The notes: generated from the letters alone by a model not told the origin. A stretch of DNA of 24,919 nt from Tannerellaceae bacterium (GCA_031276545.1 JAISMW010000056.1:1-24919), one strand, 5' to 3'. Positions 16,543 to 24,919 are shown, numbered from the stretch's first letter. A program made the numbers and translations.

Positions 16543-17017
16543 GGGCTACATCCGGGCTTTTTCGGCGGGCGTCCTCTGCCTTTCCGGCCTTCTCTGTTTT
16601 GCCTGCGAAGACCGGATTGTGTACAATCAGTATCAGGCAATAGACGGGATATACTGGGGAAAAGACGAAGTGTATTATTTCACGTTCCGGATAGACGATG
16701 CGGCGACGCCCTACAATATTTCGTTTGAGGTGAGAAACGACAATCTGTATCCGTATCAGAATCTGTGGGTCTTTTACAGCGAGGAACAGCCTTCGGGTCC
16801 CTTGCGGCAGGATACGCTGGAATGTATGCTTGCCGACGGGTACGGGAAGTGGTACGGAAAGGGAATATCCCTGCATCAGCAGGGTTTTCCGGTACGAACC
16901 CGCTATTTGTTTCCGATGAAAGGACAGTACACCTTTGCCTTCAGGCAGGGTATGCGCAACGACAGTATCCGGGGGATTCAGGAAATAGGTCTGCGTGTCG
17001 AACGGGCGCAGCCTTAG
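16505..17017 (+). CDS. gldH: GldH-family lipoprotein
   Basis: A 170-residue lipoprotein. A basic n-region (KRNRR) and hydrophobic stretch lead to lipobox LLCFAC, with Cys34 as the likely lipid site. The mature part has YYFTFRIDD, ISFEVRNDNLYPYQNLWVF and GKGISLHQQGFPVRTRYLFP, the beta-rich pattern of GldH. GldH is required for gliding in Flavobacterium but is kept in non-gliding Bacteroidales, where its role is unclear. It overlaps the end of ricT by 38 bases and its stop overlaps the antiparallel rodA stop. Confidence 0.88.
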   Translation: MISPTTKRNRRIEGYIRAFSAGVLCLSGLLCFACEDRIVYNQYQAIDGIYWGKDEVYYFTFRIDDAATPYNISFEVRNDNLYPYQNLWVFYSEEQPSGPLRQDTLECMLADGYGKWYGKGISLHQQGFPVRTRYLFPMKGQYTFAFRQGMRNDSIRGIQEIGLRVERAQP

Positions 17018-18459
17018 CGTTCCTTCCGCGCCGTATCGAGCCGGAGGAAAATAAAGAGCAGGATTGTAAATCCCCAGAGCGACGAACCGCCGTAACTGAA
17101 GAAGGGGAGCGGAATGCCAATCACGGGCGTAATGCCCGTCACCATACCGATATTGATCAGTAAATGGAAAAAGAAAACGGAGGCTACGCCATAGCCGTAA
17201 ATCCGTGCGAAGGCCGTTTTCTGTTTTTCCGCCAGGCTGATGAGCCTCACAATAAAAAAAGCAAACACAATGAGTACGGCGGTGGCTCCCACGAAGCCCT
17301 CTTCCTCTCCTACCGTACAGAAAATAAAGTCGGTGTCCTGCTCCGGCACGTATTTCAGTTTGGTTTGCGTTCCGTTCAGAAAACCCTTACCCAGCAACCC
17401 TCCGGAACCGATGGCTATTTTCGACTGGTTCACGTTGTATCCTGCTCCGCTGAGGTCGTCTTTCAGTCCGAGGGCTACTTTGATGCGCATCTGCTGATGC
17501 GGCTCCAGCATTTCGTTGAATACATAATCGACCGAATAAAGAAAGGCGACCGACATGACGGCAAACAGGATAATCAGCAGGTAATGCCAAATCCAGTGCT
17601 TCACGGCCAGGAAGATCAGATAAGCGGACGAAACGGCAATCAGTCCGGTGACCACCCATACCAGATTGAGCGGAACGAGCAGGGAAATCAGGTAGGCCGT
17701 CAGCACGGACACGGCGGCGAGTCCCAGCAAAATCTTTACATGCAGGGTGTTTCGCTGCATAATGCGTATCAGGATCAGCATAATCGCCTGGACGAGCGAG
17801 AGGACAATCAACTCTCCCAGCGGAGTGGCATCCATCATGACGTCCGAGAACTTCATGCTGATCACAAAAAAAGTCACGGCGCAAAGACCGGTCAGCAAGA
17901 CGTAGCCCGTCATCCCTTCCCGGTACAGCACCAGGAAGAAGGCCAGAAATACCAGCGCCGAACCCGTTTCCTTCTGCAGCAAAACACATAGCAGGGGCAG
18001 GAAAATCAGCGCCAGAACCATCAGGATATTCTGAAACTTTGTGAGCTTGAATCCGTAGGAACTCATCAGCTTGGCAATGGCCAGGGCTGTGGGAAACTTG
18101 GCAAACTCTGCCGGTTGCAGGCGCAAAGGCCCCCACACAAGCCAGGAGTGCGATCCCTTGATTTCGGGTGCAAGAAAGATGGTGGCAATCAGGAGCAGCA
18201 CGGAAATCGCGTAGAAGAGGTTGGCAAACACGCTGTAAAAATTGGAATCCAGCATCATGATGACGAATATCAGCACAAAAGACAGGCCAATCCAGACAAG
18301 CTGCGAGCCGGGACGTCCAGAAGGGTCGAACCAGTTGAGAGTTTCGTACTGGTAGCTGGCGCCGCAAATGCTGAACCATCCGGATGTGACCATGATGAGG
18401 TACAGCAGCACCGTAATCCAGTCGACCGTTTGCCAGGTGTTTGTTTTCCTATAAGACAT
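17014..18459 (-). CDS. rodA: SEDS peptidoglycan glycosyltransferase RodA
   Basis: A 481-residue inner-membrane protein with about ten spans. It has the SEDS segments LRLQPAEFAKFP (112-123), EQDTDFIFCTVGEEEGF (373-389, with D377 at the catalytic-Asp position) and FFSYGGSS (453-460). It polymerises glycan strands from lipid II during side-wall growth, paired with PBP2. The frame extends upstream into the PBP2 gene, but the start at 18459 is chosen because it overlaps the PBP2 stop by only 11 bases and gives a normal N terminus. It is the last gene of the operon and converges on gldH. Confidence 0.97.
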   Translation of the reverse strand: MSYRKTNTWQTVDWITVLLYLIMVTSGWFSICGASYQYETLNWFDPSGRPGSQLVWIGLSFVLIFVIMMLDSNFYSVFANLFYAISVLLLIATIFLAPEIKGSHSWLVWGPLRLQPAEFAKFPTALAIAKLMSSYGFKLTKFQNILMVLALIFLPLLCVLLQKETGSALVFLAFFLVLYREGMTGYVLLTGLCAVTFFVISMKFSDVMMDATPLGELIVLSLVQAIMLILIRIMQRNTLHVKILLGLAAVSVLTAYLISLLVPLNLVWVVTGLIAVSSAYLIFLAVKHWIWHYLLIILFAVMSVAFLYSVDYVFNEMLEPHQQMRIKVALGLKDDLSGAGYNVNQSKIAIGSGGLLGKGFLNGTQTKLKYVPEQDTDFIFCTVGEEEGFVGATAVLIVFAFFIVRLISLAEKQKTAFARIYGYGVASVFFFHLLINIGMVTGITPVIGIPLPFFSYGGSSLWGFTILLFIFLRLDTARKER

Positions 18460-20305
18460 TCCTCGGTAATAAAACGGTTTGGATGATACGTTCCTCCAGA
18501 TATTTATTGTCCGGCGATATTTCTCCCGAAAAATATTTCTGCAGCATGAGTTTGGCAATCGGCACTGCATACGTGGCTCCGAATCCGGAATTTTCCACCA
18601 GTACGGAAATCGCCACCTTCGGACTTTCGTACGGGGCAAACCCCATAAAGACGGAATGGTCTTTGCCGTGCGGATTCTCCGACGTGCCTGTTTTCCCGCA
18701 AACGGCTACATCCGGCAAGGCTGCTCCCCTGCACGTACCGCCTGTGACGGCGCTTCGCATACCCTCGGCTATATATTCGTAATATTGCTTCTCTATCGTA
18801 GAGTAGCGTTTTCGGGTGTATAGCGTATCCAGGGCGTAATCCTGTATTTTGCTTACGATATGCGGGGTGTAGAAATATCCCCGGTTCGCTATCTCGGCCG
18901 ACATATTGCATATCTGGAGCGGAGTGGCCAGTATTTCTCCCTGCCCGATGGCCACGGATATAATGGTGCTCGACGACCAGCGGCCGTTGTATATCTTGTC
19001 GTAGGTCTTGCTGTTGGGGATGTAACCGGCTTTTTCTCCCGGCAGGTCTACCCCCAGCCGGTATCCGTATCCCATACTCACCAGGTAATTTTTCCATATA
19101 TCCAGCCCTTCCTGCACGGAGGCGTAACGTCGCCGGCTGTCGATCATATCGCGCAGTCCCCAGCAGAAATACGAATTGCAGGAGGTTGCCAGAGCCGGTA
19201 TCAGACTGAGGGGAGACGCATGTCCGTGGCAGAGCGGTTTGCCGCCCAGCACAGGGTATCCGTATGCGCAGGAATAATAGGTATCCGGCGTAATCACTCC
19301 TTCCTGAAGGAAAATAAGCCCCATTGCGGGCTTGAACGTAGAGCCGGGAGGATAAATCCCCATCAGGGTGCGGTCGAAGAGCGGGTTCAGCGGATCTTTT
19401 TCCAGCAGGGCATGATTCCTTCCCCGCTGACGCCCTACCAGCATACCGGGGTTGAACGTGGGCGACGAAACCATGCAAAGGATCTCTCCCGTGGCGGGTT
19501 CAATCATGACGATGGCGCCCAGTTTGTTTTGCATCAGCGTTTCTCCGTAGGTTTGCAGGTCCATATCCATGGAGAGCGTCAGGTTCTTTCCCGATACGGG
19601 ATTCACGTCATGCCGTCCGTCTTCGTATTTGCCCTGCGTTCTTCCGTGTGCGTCGCGGAGGAGTATTTCCACACCTTTTTCGCCCCTCAGTACCCCTTCG
19701 TACGAACGCTCCACACCCGAACGCCCGGAGTCGTCGCCCTGCACGTAGTAATTATCCCGTTCGATATCCTGTTTGTTTACTTCGCCGATATTTCCCAGCA
19801 CATGGGCGGCATTCGGATATTCATACTCCCGGATGGTACGGTTCCGGATGTAGAAACCAGGGAATTTATAGAGTTTTTCCTGCAGGACGCCATAATCCTG
19901 CGCCGAAAGCTGATTCATGAACACCTGCGGCACGTATGACGAATAACCGGGGTTCAGACGGCGGTCTTTTATGTCGGCAATCCGTTTGTCGAACTGCGCT
20001 CTGGTGATGCCTACCGTATTGCAGAAGTCCAGCGTGTCGAAAGGCTGTATTTCGCGCATGATCAGCATCACGTCGTAGGCAGGCTGGTTGTACACCAGCA
20101 ATTTGCCGTTGCGGTCGTAAATCATGCCGCGCGAAGGATACAGCGTTTTTTTCAGGAACGCATTGCTGTCGGCCCAGGTTTTGTAATCGTTGTCTATCAC
20201 CTGGAGGAAGAACAGGCGCACCACAAAGACCGTCACCGATACAATCACGGCGCCGGATATAATATAGCGCCTGTTTTCCAGCGTATAGTTTGGATTAACC
20301 TTCAT
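18449..20305 (-). CDS. mrdA: Penicillin-binding protein 2, transpeptidase of the elongasome
   Basis: A 618-residue class B PBP. One N-terminal span (about 13-35) is followed by a dimerisation/pedestal domain, including RNRTIREYEYPN near 154-165, and the transpeptidase domain with S322-T-F-K325 (nucleophile Ser), S375-C-N377 and K538-T-G540. It cross-links new glycan strands in the periplasm and activates RodA. It overlaps mreD upstream by 11 bases and rodA downstream by 11, which fits translational coupling within the mre operon. Confidence 0.97.
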   Translation of the reverse strand: MKVNPNYTLENRRYIISGAVIVSVTVFVVRLFFLQVIDNDYKTWADSNAFLKKTLYPSRGMIYDRNGKLLVYNQPAYDVMLIMREIQPFDTLDFCNTVGITRAQFDKRIADIKDRRLNPGYSSYVPQVFMNQLSAQDYGVLQEKLYKFPGFYIRNRTIREYEYPNAAHVLGNIGEVNKQDIERDNYYVQGDDSGRSGVERSYEGVLRGEKGVEILLRDAHGRTQGKYEDGRHDVNPVSGKNLTLSMDMDLQTYGETLMQNKLGAIVMIEPATGEILCMVSSPTFNPGMLVGRQRGRNHALLEKDPLNPLFDRTLMGIYPPGSTFKPAMGLIFLQEGVITPDTYYSCAYGYPVLGGKPLCHGHASPLSLIPALATSCNSYFCWGLRDMIDSRRRYASVQEGLDIWKNYLVSMGYGYRLGVDLPGEKAGYIPNSKTYDKIYNGRWSSSTIISVAIGQGEILATPLQICNMSAEIANRGYFYTPHIVSKIQDYALDTLYTRKRYSTIEKQYYEYIAEGMRSAVTGGTCRGAALPDVAVCGKTGTSENPHGKDHSVFMGFAPYESPKVAISVLVENSGFGATYAVPIAKLMLQKYFSGEISPDNKYLEERIIQTVLLPRNVL

Positions 20306-20810
20306 TTTTGCGGGATTCTTTGTTGAACGCTTCCACTGTACATATTAAAAGAGTCGTGATCGCAATGCTTGCCACGACGCGGATGGTGAAGAACAGGGGG
20401 TCGAACAGCGTAAGCGATTCTATCAGAAAAAGCGAAACATGGTGCAGCAGTACAAGCACAAAGGCAAAGCGGATAAAATTCCCGTACCCCAGTGTTTTGT
20501 AGGAAGGATACAGATTCTCCGGCAAATCTTCCCGCATGAATATCTGTATGATATACGGCCGCACGAAACCGGCCAGCGTACATGCGGCTGCGTGCATCCC
20601 CGACGTGTTCGACAAGATGTCGATGATCAGCCCCAAGAGGAATGACAGAAAAGTGACCTGCACGGAAGAGTATCCTACGGGAAATTTGATGATCACATAG
20701 ATGTACAGGAAAGGGGTAAGCAGGCGGAGGAAATGAATATTGTTCAGTACCAGTACTTGTACCGATACCAGTATCACAAAATAGAGCAGGCCTCTGACGA
20801 CGTTAATCAT
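20295..20810 (-). CDS. mreD: Rod shape-determining protein MreD
   Basis: A 171-residue, very hydrophobic protein with about five membrane spans, starting MINVVRGLLYFVILVSVQVL and carrying FLLGLIIDILSNTSGMHAAA (about 57-77), the family's conserved region. MreD couples MreC to the membrane complex that positions PBP2 and RodA. Sequence conservation in this family is low, so assignment also leans on position between mreC (8-base overlap) and mrdA (11-base overlap). Confidence 0.93.
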   Translation of the reverse strand: MINVVRGLLYFVILVSVQVLVLNNIHFLRLLTPFLYIYVIIKFPVGYSSVQVTFLSFLLGLIIDILSNTSGMHAAACTLAGFVRPYIIQIFMREDLPENLYPSYKTLGYGNFIRFAFVLVLLHHVSLFLIESLTLFDPLFFTIRVVASIAITTLLICTVEAFNKESRKNEG

Positions 20811-21657
20811 TGCTTTTCACCTCCTCTTCTATTTGTATCTGTTCGTTCTGACGGTAATTCTTTATGACCATCACACTGCTCAGCCGATGAAAATCGGTGG
20901 CTAATTTTACGGTCAGCGAATAAAAATTATCATCCCGTTGCCGTTCGAACGACGACACATTGCCCACCATGATTCCTTCGGGGAATATGGCCGAGAAGCC
21001 GCTCGTTACGATGGTATCTCCTTCCATAAATTCCACATGCCGGGGCAGTTCGTCCAGTTTGGCGTATCGCGTGCTACGCCCGTCCCAGCTCATCGAACCG
21101 AAATAACTGCTCCCCAATACCTTGCAGCTCAAGCGGAACTTGGGATTCAGCAGGGGGATAATCACCGAATAATGTCTGGAAACCGTCGAGACAATCCCTA
21201 CTACGCCGCTTTCGGATACGACGCCCATATCCGGAGATATACCGTCGTCGCTTCCCTTGTCGACGGTGATATAGTTGGAAAGATAGGTTACGCTGTTGTT
21301 CACCACCCTGGCTACAATCACATCATAAGGGAACTGCCGCTCCGGACTATGGATAAAACCGCGGAAGGAAACCGTATCGGCTATCATCGTTTCCACTTGT
21401 CTCTGCAGGCGAAGCAGGGCTATCTCCAACTGTCCGTTGCGCTCTATCAGTTCCCGGTTTTTCTCGCGCAGATTCAGATAGGACGTCACCGAGCCGGTGA
21501 GGGACACAAAATTGGCCGCCACTACATTGGCCGTACTCAGCATCACGCTTTGCTGATAGGCATTATTGCGATAAATAAACAGGAAGGATACCACCTCAAG
21601 CAGCAGAAACAGGAACCAGTGTCTTTTCCCGATCAGAAAGTCAAGTAGCCGGCGCAT
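20803..21657 (-). CDS. mreC: Rod shape-determining protein MreC
   Basis: A 284-residue protein with a short cytoplasmic N terminus, one span (about 13-30), a coiled coil (about 60-95) and two beta-barrel lobes. Conserved phrases include NYITVDKGSDDGISPDMGVV and GVVGIVSTVSRHYSVIIPLLN. It is a periplasmic scaffold that links MreB and MreD to PBP2. It follows mreB after 27 bases and overlaps mreD by 8. Confidence 0.96.
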   Translation of the reverse strand: MRRLLDFLIGKRHWFLFLLLEVVSFLFIYRNNAYQQSVMLSTANVVAANFVSLTGSVTSYLNLREKNRELIERNGQLEIALLRLQRQVETMIADTVSFRGFIHSPERQFPYDVIVARVVNNSVTYLSNYITVDKGSDDGISPDMGVVSESGVVGIVSTVSRHYSVIIPLLNPKFRLSCKVLGSSYFGSMSWDGRSTRYAKLDELPRHVEFMEGDTIVTSGFSAIFPEGIMVGNVSSFERQRDDNFYSLTVKLATDFHRLSSVMVIKNYRQNEQIQIEEEVKSND

Positions 21658-21684
21658 AAGCTTTGTGTGTACGGTATTGCGTCC

Positions 21685-22704
21685 CTACCGGATGAGGAAG
21701 TTGAATTTGTCGATGTTCTTCAGCGCAATGCCCGTCCCTTTGGCCACTGCGTGCAGCGGGTCTTCGGCCACATGGAACTGTATATTGATTTTTTCCGTCA
21801 GACGCTTGTCCAGTCCCCTCATCAGGGCGCCTCCGCCGGCCAGGTAGATGCCGTTCCGTACAATATCGGCATACAGTTCGGGCGGTGTTTGTTCCAGGGC
21901 GCTCAGGATGGCGGCTTCCATCTTGGACAGCGACTTTTCCAGGCAGTGTGCAATTTCCTGATAGGAGACGGATACTTCCATCGGAAGGGCTGTCATCTGA
22001 TTCGGTCCGTGCACGATGTAGTCTTCCGGCGGATTGTCAAGGAAGGTCAGCGCCGAGCCTACGTTTATTTTAATCTGCTCGGCTGTCCGTTCGCCCACCT
22101 TCACGTTGTGCTGCCGGCGCATATACTCCATGATATCGGCTGTAAGGTCGTCGCCTGCTATGCGGATGGATTTGTTCGATACGATGCCTCCCAGGGAAAT
22201 GACGGCTATTTCGGTGGTTCCTCCGCCTATATCCACCACCATGTTGCCTTCGGGCGCTTCCACATCAATACCGATACCGATGGCGGCGGCCATCGGTTCG
22301 TATATCATATATACATCCCGTCCGCCGGCATGTTCGGCAGAGTCGCGTACGGCGCGCAGTTCCACTTCCGTACTTCCGGAAGGGATGCATACCACGATGC
22401 GCAGGGAAGGAGAGAACCAGCGGTTCTTCGATCCGATCATTTTAATCATGCCTCGTATCATCTGTTCGGCGGCGAAGAAGTCCGCTATCACGCCGTCTCT
22501 CAGCGGACGGATGGTACGGATATTCTCGTGCGTCTTGCCGTGCATCTGGCGTGCTTTTTCTCCCACGGCCAGCACCCGGTCTGTACGTCGGTCCAGCGCT
22601 ACCACCGAAGGTTCGTCTACTACAATCTTGCCGTTGCAAATGATGATGGTATTGGCCGTGCCCAGGTCCATCGCTATCTCCTGTGTCAATGAAAATAATC
22701 CCAT
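21685..22704 (-). CDS. mreB: Rod shape-determining actin homologue MreB
   Basis: A 339-residue actin-fold ATPase that forms membrane-bound filaments that orient cell-wall synthesis. Visible motifs are the phosphate-1 loop AMDLGTANT (11-19), the phosphate-2 loop DIGGGTTE (158-165) and the adenosine motif YLAGGGALMRGL near 286-297. The N-terminal MGLFSLTQ is a short amphipathic membrane anchor. It is 22 bases after purH with no terminator between, so it probably shares the purH promoter. Confidence 0.98.
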   Translation of the reverse strand: MGLFSLTQEIAMDLGTANTIIICNGKIVVDEPSVVALDRRTDRVLAVGEKARQMHGKTHENIRTIRPLRDGVIADFFAAEQMIRGMIKMIGSKNRWFSPSLRIVVCIPSGSTEVELRAVRDSAEHAGGRDVYMIYEPMAAAIGIGIDVEAPEGNMVVDIGGGTTEIAVISLGGIVSNKSIRIAGDDLTADIMEYMRRQHNVKVGERTAEQIKINVGSALTFLDNPPEDYIVHGPNQMTALPMEVSVSYQEIAHCLEKSLSKMEAAILSALEQTPPELYADIVRNGIYLAGGGALMRGLDKRLTEKINIQFHVAEDPLHAVAKGTGIALKNIDKFNFLIR

Positions 22705-22726
22705 GCAGTTCGTTTTTTTTTAAGCG

Positions 22727-24250
22727 TTAATGTTTGAAGTGACGGATACCCGTCTTAACCATTGTTATACCGTGTTTGTTGCAATAATCAACCGACAGTT
22801 TGTCGTTTATGGAGCCTCCCGGCTGAATGATGGCCGTAATACCGGCGCCGGCCGCAATCTCCACACAGTCGGGGAAGGGGAAGAAGGCATCCGAAGCCAT
22901 CACGGCGCCCGACAGGTCGAAGCGGAAGTTTTGCGCCTTTTCTATCGCCTGCTTCAGGGCATCCACTCTGGAGGTCTGACCCACTCCGCTTGCGCAGAGC
23001 TGCCGGTTCTTTACCAGCGTGACGGCGTTGGATTTGCTGTGTTTTACCAGCTTGTTGGCAAACAGCAAGTCTTCCGTTTCCTGCGCTGTGGGGCGGGTGT
23101 CGGTCATGGCTGTCAGGTCGTCTGCCGTCTGGATGCTCAGGTCTTTGTCCTGCACCAGCACTCCGTTCAGCAGCGAACGGTATTGTACGGACGGCGCTGC
23201 GGCTTCTTTGCGAATCAGGATGATGCGGTTCTTTTTCTGCATAAGCACCTCCAGGGCGTCGGTATCGTAATCGGGGGCGATGATGACTTCGAAGAATATT
23301 TTGCCGATCTCTTCGGCCACGTCCCTGCTGATGGCGGCATTGGTAATCAGTATGCCTCCGAAGGCGGAAACCGGATCGCCGGCCAGGGCGTCTCTCCAGG
23401 CTTCGACTACCGAAGGGCGCGAAGCGATGCCGCAGGCGTTGTTGTGCTTGAGGATGGCAAATGTCAGCTCGTCGAATTCGTCGATCAGGCTTACCGCCGC
23501 GTCGATATCCAGCAGGTTGTTGTATGAGATTTCTTTTCCGTGAATCCGGTCGAAGGCTTCTTCAAAGGCTCCGAAGAAGCGGGCATCCTGATGGGGGTTC
23601 TCTCCGTAACGCAGGTGCACCGGTCTGTCGACGGCTACGCGGAAAGCCGATTTTTCTCCGCCGTCGAAATAGTTGTATATCGCCGTATCGTAGCCCGATG
23701 ATACGGCAAAGGCTTCCTTGGCAAACCAGCGCCGGTCTTCCAGGGTAGTTTCCGCTCCCTTTTCTTCCAGTATGTTCAGCAGGGGGGGATACTGTGCTTT
23801 AGAGGCTACGGTCAGCACATCCCGGTAATTCTTGGCCGCGGCGCGTATCAGAGAAATACCGCCGATGTCTATCTTCTCGATGATGTCTGCTTCGGCGGCG
23901 CCCGAGGCAAGGGTTTCCTCAAAGGGATAGAGGTCTACTATCACCAGGTCTATTTCGGGGATGCCGTATTCCGCCAACTGTTTCCTGTCGGCTTCCTGCG
24001 CTCTGCGGGCAAGGATACCGCCAAATACTTTCGGGTGGAGTGTCTTTACGCGTCCTCCCAGAATGGATGGATATCCCGTCAGATCTTCGACGGCTTCGCA
24101 AGGCAAATGAAGTGATTCGATAAACGTCCGGGTACCTCCCGTAGATACCAGACGGACGCCTTCGTCATGAAGCTTTCTCAATATTCTGTCCAGTCCCTCT
24201 TTATGATAAACAGAGATTAAGGCACGTTTCACACGCTTCGATGCTGTCAT
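22727..24250 (-). CDS. purH: Bifunctional AICAR formyltransferase / IMP cyclohydrolase
   Basis: A 507-residue enzyme for the last two steps of IMP synthesis. The N-terminal MGS-like cyclohydrolase domain (about 1-200) has STGGT (36-40) and GRVKTLHP (66-73). The C-terminal AICAR formyltransferase domain has RYGENPHQ (214-221) and KHNNACG (268-274, containing the Lys-His pair). ATG 24250 is chosen; the upstream ATG at 24286 would add a Cys-Cys-Lys plus poly-Ile stretch encoded by a trinucleotide repeat, and it overlaps the promoter. It heads the mre operon, a layout I recall as common in Bacteroidales. Confidence 0.97.
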   Translation of the reverse strand: MTASKRVKRALISVYHKEGLDRILRKLHDEGVRLVSTGGTRTFIESLHLPCEAVEDLTGYPSILGGRVKTLHPKVFGGILARRAQEADRKQLAEYGIPEIDLVIVDLYPFEETLASGAAEADIIEKIDIGGISLIRAAAKNYRDVLTVASKAQYPPLLNILEEKGAETTLEDRRWFAKEAFAVSSGYDTAIYNYFDGGEKSAFRVAVDRPVHLRYGENPHQDARFFGAFEEAFDRIHGKEISYNNLLDIDAAVSLIDEFDELTFAILKHNNACGIASRPSVVEAWRDALAGDPVSAFGGILITNAAISRDVAEEIGKIFFEVIIAPDYDTDALEVLMQKKNRIILIRKEAAAPSVQYRSLLNGVLVQDKDLSIQTADDLTAMTDTRPTAQETEDLLFANKLVKHSKSNAVTLVKNRQLCASGVGQTSRVDALKQAIEKAQNFRFDLSGAVMASDAFFPFPDCVEIAAGAGITAIIQPGGSINDKLSVDYCNKHGITMVKTGIRHFKH

Positions 24251-24257
24251 GTAATTT

Positions 24258-24275
24258 ATTATTATTATTATTATT
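24258..24275. repeat. ATT trinucleotide microsatellite in the purH leader
   Basis: Six ATT units in a row lie between the purH -7 box and start codon. The predicted purH 5' leader (about 27 bases) consists largely of this AAT repeat on the transcribed sense. Confidence 0.9.
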
Positions 24276-24283
24276 TTGCAGCA

Positions 24284-24291
24284 CAAAAGTA
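24284..24291 (-). promoter_or_regulatory. Candidate -7 box of the purH-mre operon
   Basis: TACTTTTG on the minus strand fits TAnnTTTG and lies 33 bases before ATG 24250. A -33 box is not clear. Confidence 0.55.
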
Positions 24292-24354
24292 GATAATTAT
24301 TTCAATTTACTCCGTCATGGCAGAAAGAATTACAGTGCAGGCACATTTATAATA

Positions 24355-24666
24355 TAACCTGAGTTCGACAGAAGAACCCGTGTTTCGGGAGGAACTTTCC
24401 GGTGTTTCGGGATTAACCCCCATGGCTTCGGGGTCAACCCCCATGGCTTCGGGGTCAACCCCCACGGCTTCGGGGTCAACCCCCATGGCTTTGGGGTTAA
24501 CCCCCACGGCTTCGGGGTTAACCCCCATGACTTCGGGGTTAACCCCCACGGCTTCGGGGTTAACCCCAATTAGCCTGCAAGGGCTTGAACCCGGCCTGGG
24601 TGAGCCTCCTGACAGCCGGTCTATTCCCCGGTATTTCTGCCTTTTTCTCACGTCGAACTCACGTTA
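24355..24666. mobile_element. MITE-like segment with imperfect terminal inverted repeats
   Basis: TAACCTGAGTTCGAC (24355-24369) recurs inverted at 24652-24666 with one mismatch. The 312-base interval holds the 21-bp repeats and no convincing gene. A direct near-copy (AACCTCAGTTCG, 24669-24680) starts right after it, apparently at the left end of the transposase element. I infer a non-autonomous element or the tail of a related IS; no clear target duplication is visible. Confidence 0.4.
24406..24573. repeat. 21-bp tandem repeat, eight copies
   Basis: Units start at 24406, 24427, 24448, 24469, 24490, 24511, 24532 and 24553 with consensus TTCGGGGTYAACCCCCAYGG plus C. The core GGGGTTAACCCC is a perfect palindrome in the later copies and has a T to C change in three earlier ones. 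Because 21 is a multiple of three, all frames stay open on the minus strand (for example a GVNPEAM heptad), which I regard as incidental. Confidence 0.92.
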
Positions 24667-24668
24667 AG

Positions 24669-24919
24669 AACCTCAGTTCGGGATAAGAAGTCAAAAAAAA
24701 AGAGATGAAAATGGGGAATCATATCGAATAGTATTGTTATCTTTACGGTTGAAAAACAAAAGTTTAACAAAAACATTCAGACATGATAACCCCGGACAAA
24801 ATTACCGAAATATTCTGCTTGGCAGACGATTTCTGCAAAGAATTTGAACAGGAGATCAAAAAACACCAAATCGGCGATGGCGGTCGGCAAAGGCTGCGGA
24901 ACCGCTCTTCGCTAATGTC
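24669..24919 (+). mobile_element. Left end of an IS982-like insertion sequence (cut by window edge)
   Basis: The element appears to begin at the inverted-repeat-like AACCTCAGTTCGGGATAAG and to continue through an A-rich leader with a TATCTTTA box (24738-24745) into the transposase start at 24783. The right end is outside the window, so the boundary is inferred. Confidence 0.5.
24783..24919 (+). CDS. IS982-like transposase, N-terminal fragment
   Basis: Forty-five codons are visible from ATG 24783 to the window edge: MITPDKITEIFCLADDFC, then KEFEQEIKKH and a basic RQRLRNRSSLMS. This matches my memory of the N terminus of IS982-family transposases in Bacteroides and Porphyromonas (IS195/IS1187 type), where the DKITEIF..DDFCKEF segment precedes the DDE catalytic domain. 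The catalytic residues lie outside the window. The family call is from memory and should be treated as probable. Confidence 0.7.
   Translation, partial: MITPDKITEIFCLADDFCKEFEQEIKKHQIGDGGRQRLRNRSSLM

Noticed and set aside
24307..24651. Minus-strand frame of 114 residues with GVNPEAM heptad repeats
   Set aside because: It is an automatic result of a 21-bp repeat staying open in all frames; several other frames are equally open and no start signal is seen.

Overview
The window looks like a chromosomal segment of a Bacteroidales bacterium (Bacteroides, Parabacteroides or Tannerella type; species not identified). The reasons are a SusC/SusD outer-membrane pair, a GldH lipoprotein beside a RicT/PSP1 gene, the gene order purH-mreB-mreC-mreD-mrdA-rodA, and promoters of the Bacteroidetes form TTTG...TAnnTTTG in place of the usual -35/-10 boxes.

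Layout from left to right. Positions 1-1771 hold two minus-strand TPR genes that share a 46-residue repeat and a similar leader; the larger one runs off the left edge. Next come a short sufE 3' remnant (1947-2051) and a plus-strand M16 zinc peptidase (2231-3463). A minus-strand unit follows (7090 down to 3449): trpS, a DPM1-like GT2 glycosyltransferase, a small membrane-anchored protein and a multi-spanning GT-C-like protein. Then rpsT and tRNA-Glu, apparently expressed from one strong promoter (about 7780). After a strong terminator lies a susC-susD-S9 peptidase operon (14497 down to 7872), likely for uptake and hydrolysis of a peptide or glycopeptide. The non-coding stretch 14498-14919 carries a 23-bp tandem repeat and a plus-strand terminator with no gene in front of it. 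crcB (minus) and ricT-gldH (plus) are divergent. gldH meets rodA tail to tail with overlapping stop codons.

The right third (24250 down to 17014) is a tight operon: purH followed by the rod-shape elongasome genes mreB, mreC, mreD, mrdA (PBP2) and rodA. MreBCD organise the complex, RodA polymerises glycan from lipid II, and PBP2 cross-links it. Beyond purH is a non-coding segment with eight copies of a 21-bp repeat inside imperfect inverted repeats, then the start of an IS982-like transposase cut by the right edge.

Most of the window is ordinary core Bacteroidales content. The parts worth a second look are the TPR pair and its nearly identical DNA repeats, the sufE remnant, the two unrelated intergenic tandem repeats, the MITE-like segment beside the transposase, and the orphan terminator. 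No new defence or mobile system could be demonstrated.
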